Origin: a virus | Strand: one strand, 5' to 3' | Length of the DNA stretch: 26,501 nucleotides | Virus record (IMG/VR): IMGVR_UViG_3300045999_010304 | Coordinates: 1 to 26,501 of that record | Shown: positions 1 through 5,035 of the stretch, piece after piece | How the letters are laid out: the number at the start of each line of letters is the position of its first letter | Numbering within the stretch: position 1 is the stretch's first letter | Translations under genes and position numbers: made by a program | The notes under the pieces: generated by a model | Databases searched by the model: none | The model's input: the letters and a program-made list of their open reading frames with translations, nothing else | Told to the model about the DNA's origin: nothing

Positions 1-491
1 CACTAGGAGAAATTAATTCAGAATCAGCTAATGATATAATTCAATCAATATATGAAATTAATGATGAGGATATTGGAAAAACGCAAGTAGAGCCAATTAA
101 ACTAATAATTAATTCATTTGGTGGAGAAGTATATAGTGGACTAGCATTAATAGATACAATTGATAACTCATCGACTCCAGTTTATACAATATGCCATGGC
201 TCAGCCATGTCTATGGCTTTAATAGTATATTCTGCTGGACATAATCGATACGCTAGTAGAAATGCTACATTTATGTACCATGAAGCAGCATATCCAATTG
301 AGGGTAAGGTAGCGCATCATAAACAGGAGTTAAAAGAAGTAGAACGTGTTGATAGTATATGTGATAATTATCTATTATCTAAAACATCATTCACTCAAAA
401 ACAATTTAATACTGTTAAAAAAATACAAGGAGAATGGTATTTTGATGTGAAAACAGCACAAGAACACGGGTTAGTAAACGAAATTTTATAA
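1..491 (+). CDS. ClpP-like serine protease, 5' end missing
   Basis: The gene is open from base 3 and runs in from outside the window, ending in TAA at 489-491. It resembles the ClpP fold. INSFGGEVYSG matches the conserved glycine-rich strand, HGSAMSMA carries the nucleophile serine (residue 70 of the visible part), and FMYHEAA carries the catalytic histidine (residue 93). Aligning the C-terminal EHGLVNEIL with the ClpP end puts Glu where E. coli ClpP has its catalytic Asp, a conservative change. In tailed phages ClpP-type proteins usually act as prohead maturation proteases, cutting scaffold and capsid precursors, so capsid genes may lie upstream. A host-like housekeeping ClpP cannot be excluded, but the small phage-like genes downstream argue for the prohead role. 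Confidence 0.85.
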   Translation, partial: LGEINSESANDIIQSIYEINDEDIGKTQVEPIKLIINSFGGEVYSGLALIDTIDNSSTPVYTICHGSAMSMALIVYSAGHNRYASRNATFMYHEAAYPIEGKVAHHKQELKEVERVDSICDNYLLSKTSFTQKQFNTVKKIQGEWYFDVKTAQEHGLVNEIL

Positions 492-513
492 TATTTATAC
501 ATAAACGCATATA

Positions 514-819
514 ATGGCTGAAGTAAAACCAAAACTTAGAGTAGATGTAAATCATAACCCAACTAAAAAGGGTATTAAGGTACAATTCGTATTACCACAA
601 GAAATTGAAGGTGATGCTAAAGCAGCCGCTACACAGAAACTACAATCTAAATTAAACCAAGGATTATCCCAATACAATTTAACTGTATCTCAAGATACAG
701 ATGTACCATATTCAAATGTAATTGGATTCTTAATTCCAATTGCTGATTTTAAATTATTTATTAAAAATGCAATTAGCGGTGGTAGTAGCGTAGAAACTCC
801 ACCTCCACCTGCAGTATAG
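514..819 (+). CDS. Hypothetical protein, 101 aa
   Basis: Not recognised. It starts 22 bases after the ClpP-like gene and ends 2 bases before the next one, so it probably belongs to the same transcript. The N-terminal half is basic and beta-rich in character (KPKLRVDVNHNPTKKGIKVQF), followed by an Ala/Gln/Lys-rich helix-like stretch and a proline-rich tail (VETPPPPAV). No signal peptide or membrane segment is present. Its position after a prohead-type protease makes a minor structural or assembly role possible, but nothing in the sequence proves it. Confidence 0.7.
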   Translation: MAEVKPKLRVDVNHNPTKKGIKVQFVLPQEIEGDAKAAATQKLQSKLNQGLSQYNLTVSQDTDVPYSNVIGFLIPIADFKLFIKNAISGGSSVETPPPPAV

Positions 820-821
820 TT

Positions 822-1139
822 ATGATTAAAAACAAAAGAATGAGGCGAAAGATACCTGTTTTCAGAGTAAGCTTGCCACCAGGAACTTCCTACAACATAT
901 TAATAGAAACTCCTGCCATTCAACAAATCGTTATAGAAGAGACTTTATTTGCTATTAAAGAAGGCATCAATAAGAAGAAGAAATCTATTATGCTATTTGA
1001 ATTAGCCAATTCAGAATATTATATTGAGTTGAAGAAAGAGCAATGGAAGCCATCTCTTGAACATGCAATGGAATATTATGTTGAAAAGGAAGAATACAAT
1101 AAGTGTATTGAATGTAGAGAATTGATAAATAAACTTTAG
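822..1139 (+). CDS. Hypothetical protein, possible paralogue of the gene at 3796-4107
   Basis: Not recognised by family. It is a 105 aa, Lys- and Glu-rich soluble protein. Its C-terminal half follows the same residue pattern as the gene at 3796-4107: a KKEQWKP / DKPQYKE segment, a Met about ten residues later, then EEYNKCIECRELI / EEYELCAEIKKIL. This suggests two copies of one small family on either side of the RNA island. It sits tightly between its neighbours (2-base gaps), consistent with co-transcription. Function unknown. Confidence 0.7.
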   Translation: MIKNKRMRRKIPVFRVSLPPGTSYNILIETPAIQQIVIEETLFAIKEGINKKKKSIMLFELANSEYYIELKKEQWKPSLEHAMEYYVEKEEYNKCIECRELINKL

Positions 1140-1141
1140 TT

Positions 1142-1561
1142 ATGGAAGAACACACTCAGGGTATTAAAACATCAATTGAAAGTATAATTGGATCTGATAC
1201 TGTTTTAAAACGTAAACGTAAAACTGAAGACGATATTAACCGTGAATCGTTTGAAAAAATAATTCAAACAATGGAAGCGGTACAAGTTAGATCAACTTTA
1301 CTTCATAGTGAATTTAATTTAGATCTGCTTAGTTATGATGAGAAATTTTATGAAGTTATAGATAGATTATTTACTCTTCATTTCGGACAGGCAGCAGCTG
1401 AAATAATATTCTTCTACGTATATGAGAGAATGGATCCGGATGGTAATGCTAATCAACTACTAGATCAAGACGATAACCCAATACCATTGGAATCACCTTC
1501 AGATTTATGGTTATTGGTTAATCATTTAAGGGATAAAACTAGCAAAACAAAGAAAAAATAG
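1142..1561 (+). CDS. Hypothetical protein, 139 aa
   Basis: Not recognised. The protein has a charged N-terminus (KRKRKTEDD near residues 23-31), a predicted mainly helical middle, and a Lys-rich end (KTSKTKKK). Acidic and hydrophobic segments alternate and no signal peptide or cysteine motif is seen. Gaps of 2 bases to each neighbour place it in the same operon-like run as the ClpP-like gene. A virion assembly or packaging accessory role would fit the position but is only a guess. Confidence 0.7.
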   Translation: MEEHTQGIKTSIESIIGSDTVLKRKRKTEDDINRESFEKIIQTMEAVQVRSTLLHSEFNLDLLSYDEKFYEVIDRLFTLHFGQAAAEIIFFYVYERMDPDGNANQLLDQDDNPIPLESPSDLWLLVNHLRDKTSKTKKK

Positions 1562-1563
1562 TT

Positions 1564-2166
1564 ATGCCTGCTCCAAAAACATATAGTCGAGAAGACATTC
1601 TGCGCGCAATGCGCTTTACTAAATCAAACCGTGCTGCCGCTCGTTATTTAGGATGCTCATATCAACATTATAAACCATATGCTAAATTATTTAGATTAGA
1701 TGAATCCAACCCAACTTCACCTACTTTATTTGATGCTCATAAAAACCAAAGTGGAAAAGGAATCCCAAAATTCCTCCCTAACCGAAGAAAAGAACCAAAC
1801 GTCAAACTCATATTTGAAACCGGAACCGGATGGGAATCATTCACCCCAGAAAAAATCAAATCAAGAGGAATAGCTGAAGGCTATTTAAAGGAACAATGTT
1901 ATCATTGTGGTTTTGCTGAGCGACGAGTAACTGATTATAAGGTACCACTATTGCTTAATTTTAAAGATGGTAATCGTAATAATTATCTTGTTGATAATTT
2001 AGAATTGTTATGTTATAATGACTATTTCTTATTAGTAGCAGACCCACTAACACCCGATCAGGTACGTCATATTGAAGATAATACACAAGTTAAAGCAGTA
2101 TCTCATGAGTGGGATTTAGATGATGCTCATCTTGAAAATATGAAAGCATTAGGGCTTTTGGATTAG
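1564..2166 (+). CDS. Helix-turn-helix protein with degenerate HNH-type zinc fold
   Basis: The 200 aa protein begins with a helix-turn-helix-like segment (residues about 9-45, with SNRAAARYLGCS resembling the recognition region of Fis/Hin-like folds). After a basic linker comes an HNH-like domain: CYHC (C112, C115), then LNFKDGNRNN (131-140) and LELLCYND (147-153). In active HNH nucleases of this type the second block reads like HHIDGNRNN and the last like LCPNCH. Here the catalytic histidine positions are Asn/Phe and one distal zinc cysteine is replaced. The domain therefore looks kept for DNA binding rather than cutting, and the protein may be a regulator. The overall fold assignment is fairly secure; loss of catalysis is inferred from the missing residues. 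Confidence 0.7.
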   Translation: MPAPKTYSREDILRAMRFTKSNRAAARYLGCSYQHYKPYAKLFRLDESNPTSPTLFDAHKNQSGKGIPKFLPNRRKEPNVKLIFETGTGWESFTPEKIKSRGIAEGYLKEQCYHCGFAERRVTDYKVPLLLNFKDGNRNNYLVDNLELLCYNDYFLLVADPLTPDQVRHIEDNTQVKAVSHEWDLDDAHLENMKALGLLD

Positions 2167-2188
2167 GCAAAGTAAGGTTATATATTCA
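2157..2188 (+). promoter_or_regulatory. Bacteroidota-type promoter (TTTG-N20-TATATTCA)
   Basis: TTTG at 2157-2160, a 20-base spacer and TATATTCA at 2181-2188 match the -33/-7 layout of Bacteroidota housekeeping promoters (TTTG and TAnnTTTG), with TTCA in place of TTTG. The -33 box overlaps the end of the upstream gene, and the -7 box lies 17 bases before the ATG at 2206. Confidence 0.65.
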
Positions 2189-2205
2189 CACTATAAATAA
2201 AAAAT

Positions 2206-2493
2206 ATGCGTTACGAATTAGCACAACAATTTGCTGAGTATCAGCTACCAAAAGAAATTAAAGATGCCTTTAAACAAGGAATCCAAATGGTTGGTTCACT
2301 TAACTTTACTAAGATGATGATGTTTGCAAATGAAGTTCAATTAACTAATGATGATGTTGATTACTTCATGAACATGAAACCCCAACGTAGTGAAGATGAA
2401 TCATATGAGGACATGAAAATTAGAGGTCGATTCTCTAAAACACTCCTCAAATATAGACCACACCTATACGATTATTCAATTTACAATAAATAA
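2206..2493 (+). CDS. Hypothetical protein, 95 aa
   Basis: Not recognised. It is a soluble, probably helical protein with a Met-rich middle (KMMMFANEV) and a tyrosine-rich C-terminus. It is the first gene after the promoter at 2157-2188, and a short gap separates it from the DUF4494-like gene, so the two are probably one transcript that ends near tRNA-Met/Ile. Confidence 0.65.
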   Translation: MRYELAQQFAEYQLPKEIKDAFKQGIQMVGSLNFTKMMMFANEVQLTNDDVDYFMNMKPQRSEDESYEDMKIRGRFSKTLLKYRPHLYDYSIYNK

Positions 2494-2499
2494 AAACAT

Positions 2500-2724
2500 A
2501 TGCAATATTTTCAAGTTAAAGTACAATTCACTGTTGAAGACAGTAAAGGTAAAGTAAAAAAACAAAATGTAAATTATTTAGTTGATGCACAGTCAGTAAC
2601 TGAAGCCGAAGCTAGAACAGTAAAATTCCTTACTGATAACGATGAACAAGCGTTTGAAGTAAAATCAGCAAGTGAATCTAAAATATTTGATGTTATTTCA
2701 ACTGGAGCTTCGGAGACTGAATAA
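2500..2724 (+). CDS. DUF4494-like protein
   Basis: The 74 aa protein resembles the DUF4494 family of small Bacteroidota and phage proteins. It opens with YFQVKVQFTVED, then has VNYLVDAQSVTEAEART and ends with a block containing FEVKSASESKIFDVI. The strongest marker is the YLVDA..SVTEAEAR segment. The family has no known function that I can name. It lies between a small unknown gene and tRNA-Met/Ile. Confidence 0.7.
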   Translation: MQYFQVKVQFTVEDSKGKVKKQNVNYLVDAQSVTEAEARTVKFLTDNDEQAFEVKSASESKIFDVISTGASETE

Positions 2725-2734
2725 TGATTAGAAT

Positions 2735-2808
2735 TGACTCTTAGCTCAGTTGGTTAGAGCATCTGACTCATAATCAGAGGGTCCTCGGTTCAAGCCCGAG
2801 AGAGTCAA
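2735..2808 (+). tRNA. tRNA with CAU anticodon (Met or lysidine-type Ile)
   Basis: A full cloverleaf can be drawn. The acceptor stem is TGACTCT (2735-2741) with AGAGTCA (2801-2807) and the discriminator is A2808. The D-arm is AGCTCAGTTGGTTAGAGC. The anticodon stem TCTGA/TCAGA closes the loop CTCATAA, giving anticodon CAU, and the T-arm CTCGGTTCAAGCCCGAG is standard. CCA is not encoded. CAU could read Met or, after lysidine modification, the AUA Ile codon; the sequence alone does not decide. Confidence 0.93.
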
Positions 2809-2814
2809 CAAAAA

Positions 2815-2846
2815 TTTGGTTCGGTCAAAATAAGATCTTATATTCA
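2815..2846 (+). promoter_or_regulatory. Promoter with CGGTCAAAAT element
   Basis: TTTG (2815-2818), exactly 20 bases, then TATATTCA (2839-2846), 18 bases before the ATG at 2865. Positions 2815-2833 are identical to 11834-11852, including the CGGTCAAAAT block that recurs at 19389-19398. It lies just after the tRNA and may also drive the RNA island downstream. Confidence 0.75.
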
Positions 2847-2864
2847 CGTTATAAATAAAGATAA

Positions 2865-3092
2865 ATGATTTGGTATATTTACATAGTAAGCATTGCATAT
2901 TGTATTTGGAGAATGAGTGCAAGTTATAATAAGAAGTTTGGTAACGATCCTATCGGCCCAACACCCGGACTAGAAACACTATTCATTCTACCATTTGCTC
3001 CATTGCTTGCTGTTATTGATGCTAGTATGACCTGGATTAAGTGGTATAAGGAAGCTGAAGAGGCTAAGAGAAGGAATACTAACATATTTTAG
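2865..3092 (+). CDS. Small membrane protein, 75 aa
   Basis: Not recognised by family. An N-terminal hydrophobic segment (IWYIYIVSIAYCIW, residues 2-15) and a second one (LETLFILPFAPLLAVIDA, about 36-53) suggest two membrane spans. They are joined by a polar loop containing GNDPIGPTPG and followed by a charged tail. A recognisable promoter precedes it. It is the last protein gene before the RNA island. Confidence 0.65.
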   Translation: MIWYIYIVSIAYCIWRMSASYNKKFGNDPIGPTPGLETLFILPFAPLLAVIDASMTWIKWYKEAEEAKRRNTNIF

Positions 3093-3694
3093 TTAATTGT
3101 CAGGTGGTGAAAGGATATATCCACGGCATACACACCCACTCGTCTCGTGGGCGCTGAATTTGAGATAGGTAACGGGATATGGGTTGACCACAAAGCCGGC
3201 TATTTTGTCCACTACCGAATCACAGCATGGAGGTTCAACTCCTCCCCTGACAGCCTGAACACAGTGCTTCTTAAATTACTAGCCACTAGGCCAGTGGACC
3301 GAAAAGCAGCCGTGGCATACCGTAAGATCTGCTCGCTTAATAGCTCCTAATCGTTAGTAGGCACAGTTAGCAACTCTGGAGGCGTTACAAAAGTTGCAAA
3401 TAAGGTTGATTGGAATGTATTAATCAGCAGGGAATTGATAAGCCCCATTGCCAGGTAATGATAAACACAGGTCAAATCTGCTGGAATATGCTGAATTATT
3501 CGTCGGTTAGAAATGCCAATCGTAAAAGCAGATGTCCACTCACCCATCTTCTGCTTTCCTGAAACTTGTTGACACGCACGACAACTTGGGATGGTGCACG
3601 CTGAACAAGCTCTGTGAACGAACACGAAGAATACCTCACTGGTGCGTAGGTAAGTATCAAGTTCTTCTGACTGTGGGGAAATAGACCCACTCTA
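3093..3694 (+). ncRNA. Candidate large structured RNA between tRNA genes
   Basis: About 600 bases with no credible gene and visibly higher G+C than the AT-rich coding sequence on both sides. Several clean hairpins are visible: CCCAC/GTGGG (3135-3139/3147-3151), CCACT/AGTGG (3283-3287/3293-3297), an AGCAG/CTGCT stem around 3305-3334, TGATT/AATCA near 3408-3427, an 8-bp AAAGCAGA/TCTGCTTT stem (3525-3532/3550-3557) with inner GATG/CATC, and GTGGG/CCCAC (3673-3677/3686-3690) just before tRNA-Leu. Large ornate phage RNAs such as ROOL and GOLLD are of this size and are known to lie beside phage tRNA genes. That parallel is the basis of the call; I cannot confirm a family match. Strand is inferred from the neighbours. 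Confidence 0.55.
3098..3253 (+). other. tRNA-like ends enclosing an oversized middle
   Basis: TGTCAGG (3098-3104) pairs perfectly with CCTGACA (3246-3252). The 3' part also has a perfect T-arm: GGAGG, loop TTCAACT, CCTCC (3229-3245). A D-arm-like GTG/CAC with a GG in its loop follows the 5' strand. About 103 bases lie where an anticodon arm and variable loop of some 25-40 bases should be, and the one 7-base loop there (TCGTCTC) lacks the U before an anticodon. It may be a tRNA-like domain of the larger RNA, or a decayed or expanded tRNA. Confidence 0.5.
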
Positions 3695-3780
3695 GCCTGG
3701 GTGATGAAATAGGTAGCACATGCGAGACTTAAAATCTCGTGGGCTGAAAGCCCGTGCGGGTTCGACTCCCGCTCCAGGCA
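3695..3780 (+). tRNA. tRNA-Leu(UAA)
   Basis: This is a class II tRNA. The acceptor stem is GCCTGGG (3695-3701) with TCCAGGC (3773-3779), and the discriminator is A3780. The anticodon stem CGAGA/TCTCG closes the loop CTTAAAA with anticodon UAA (3730-3732). The long variable arm is GGGCTGAAAGCCC, and the T-arm is GCGGGTTCGACTCCCGC. CCA is not encoded. UAA reads TTA, the commonest Leu codon in this AT-rich sequence, so the tRNA fits the phage's own codon use. Confidence 0.95.
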
Positions 3781-3795
3781 CAGATATTTATTAGT

Positions 3796-4107
3796 ATGGC
3801 GTGTCATTATTTAACAATGAAAAACAGTGACGAATTCTACATGCGAATGAAGAATCGAGACGCTGATCTTATTTTAAAAATGGCAAAATGTGTTTTAAGT
3901 GCTTACAAACGAAATAAATCAAGTATTGATATATTTGATATTACGTTTAAAGTACTAAGCGACGGGTTAGTATTTACCATTGATAAACCACAATACAAAG
4001 AATTATTAGGTAATTGTATGAATGATTTAATTATAATAGAAGAATATGAACTGTGTGCTGAAATAAAGAAAATACTAGATAAGAAAAAAATTAAAGAAGT
4101 TCTTTAA
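3796..4107 (+). CDS. Hypothetical protein between tRNA-Leu and tmRNA
   Basis: Not recognised. I start it at 3796, 15 bases after tRNA-Leu; an in-frame ATG at 3817 is an equally good start, and an ATG further upstream lies inside the tRNA and is rejected. The protein is about 103 aa, charged and soluble. Its C-terminal half shares a residue pattern with the gene at 822-1139 (DKPQYKELL, then EEYELCAEIKKIL), suggesting a duplicated family. It is the only protein gene within the RNA island. Confidence 0.65.
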   Translation: MACHYLTMKNSDEFYMRMKNRDADLILKMAKCVLSAYKRNKSSIDIFDITFKVLSDGLVFTIDKPQYKELLGNCMNDLIIIEEYELCAEIKKILDKKKIKEVL

Positions 4108-4112
4108 TATAC

Positions 4113-4498
4113 GGGGATAACATGGTATCGATTTGGATGTTGAGGTGATACTACATGCAGGCGTTTGGTAGAGTCGCCTTAGAAAACTGCAAACAATAAC
4201 TGACGAAATGTCAACTATGACCTTCAACGACCTTATGGCGTTTGTAGGCGCCGACTACGCTTTAGCAGCCTAGTCCGCACTCGGGTGTGAGTAACCTAGG
4301 AACAGAAGACCACCGAGCGCTCACAATCGACTCGCTAAATAAGGACTGTGGATTAGTTTTCTTGATAGTCATAAAATCAAGTGGTGGAAACGACCATAAC
4401 GGTCAGCCCTACTGATCAGACTTGTTCAGATCTAAGCATGTGAGACGTTAGTATTATTGTCTCTTTCAAAGACGTGGGTTCGAATCCCACTATCTCCA
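4113..4498 (+). ncRNA. ssrA: tmRNA (transfer-messenger RNA), one-piece
   Basis: tmRNA rescues ribosomes stalled on broken messages by acting first as an alanyl-tRNA and then as a template for a degradation tag. The tRNA-like end is clear: GGGGATA (4113-4119) pairs with TATCTCC (4491-4497), the discriminator is A4498, and the T-arm is GTGGGTTCGAATCCCAC. CCA is not encoded. The first pseudoknot can be traced as GCAG and GGCG pairing with CTGC and CGCC between 4157 and 4190. The tag frame follows and ends YALAA-stop. The 386-base length is typical. Phage-borne tmRNA genes are known but uncommon. A strong terminator follows. Confidence 0.95.
4202..4273 (+). other. tmRNA tag reading frame, 23 codons
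   Basis: In E. coli tmRNA the resume codon lies 11 bases after the 3' strand of pseudoknot 1. Here the CTGC strand ends at 4190, followed by 11 bases (AAACAATAACT) and then GAC at 4202. From there the frame is open for 23 codons to TAG at 4271-4273, starting DEMSTMTF and ending GADYALAA. The last eight residues match the usual Bacteroidota tag form (G-x-x-x-YALAA); the preceding 15 residues are extra. Confidence 0.75.
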
Positions 4499-4509
4499 CT
4501 AATCTATTT

Positions 4510-4537
4510 AAAGGCAATCAGAAATGATTGCCTTTTT
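4510..4537 (+). terminator. Intrinsic terminator after tmRNA
   Basis: An 11-base perfect stem, AAAGGCAATCA (4510-4520) and TGATTGCCTTT (4525-4535), with a GAAA tetraloop and a T-run of five (4533-4537). It lies 12 bases after the tmRNA. A TATATTTA box (4537-4544) follows directly and could be the -7 element of the next operon, although no TTTG box lies 20 bases upstream. Confidence 0.9.
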
Positions 4538-4558
4538 ATATTTATAGCTGGTAAAAGT

Positions 4559-5035
4559 ATGAAACTATTTCTAACAACTATATTAATATTCCTGTCTAGT
4601 TTATTAAAGGCCCAACCAGTATCTGTATACGTTGGTAATGTGACTAACAAAGTTAAAATAGGTTCACTTACTGGTAATAAAAATCTTGCATTTGGTGTTA
4701 AGAATATAGTTGAAGAAGCAATACTTGATAAAGGATATGATTTAAATAATAATAGTAGTGCTTTTAAATTAGATCTTGAAATAATTTATTTCGATATTCA
4801 ACAAACATCAACTGGTATAAGTGTATTTCATAAAACAGAAAACGAAACAATAATTCGAATAAAAGGTATTCTTTATACAGATGCTAAAAAACCTAAAGAA
4901 TACATTGCAATAGGAAAGTCCTCCGAAATCTCAACATCAACAATGATTATCGATGAAGGTGGTGGTTTTAATCAAGCTTCGGCCCGTTCTGCATTAAAAA
5001 AAACCATTATTAATTTAATTGAAAATTTACTATGA
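4559..5035 (+). CDS. Secreted small protein, possible CsgG-like fold
   Basis: The start is placed at 4559 because it gives a good signal peptide (MKLFLTTILIFLSSLLKAQ, cleavage after AQ); the frame extends upstream into the tmRNA, which is not credible coding. The mature part, about 139 aa, alternates short strands and helices: a VYVGNVTN strand, a helix with GVKNIVEEAI, then KLDLEIIYFDIQ, and a C-terminal helix (SARSALKKTIINLIENLL). This order resembles the alpha/beta domain of CsgG and YajG/FlgO-like envelope proteins, but no decisive motif is seen. It overlaps the next gene by 4 bases (ATGA), so the two are probably translated together. Confidence 0.7.
   Translation: MKLFLTTILIFLSSLLKAQPVSVYVGNVTNKVKIGSLTGNKNLAFGVKNIVEEAILDKGYDLNNNSSAFKLDLEIIYFDIQQTSTGISVFHKTENETIIRIKGILYTDAKKPKEYIAIGKSSEISTSTMIIDEGGGFNQASARSALKKTIINLIENLL

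Noticed and set aside
3147-3350. 67-codon + strand frame in the RNA island
   Set aside because: It crosses the T-arm and acceptor of the tRNA-like element, has unusual composition for this genome and no start context; the region looks like structured RNA.
3093-3694. RNase P RNA or group I intron
   Set aside because: I could not find the RNase P core sequences (GAGGAAAGTC and ACAGAAA type) or a P7-like guanosine site. Not fully excluded without covariance models.
3347-3807. Two minus-strand frames over the RNA island and tRNA-Leu
   Set aside because: They run through tRNA-Leu or the hairpins, on the opposite strand to every other gene, and their translations look random (Cys/Ser-rich, no pattern).
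4188-4203. Alternative tmRNA tag GCA AAC AAT AAC TGA
   Set aside because: It would be a 4-residue tag without the YALAA ending, starting inside pseudoknot 1; the GAC frame at the standard distance ends correctly.
4457-4558. N-terminal extension of the 4559 gene
   Set aside because: It would code through the tmRNA 3' end and its terminator; starting at 4559 gives a proper signal peptide.
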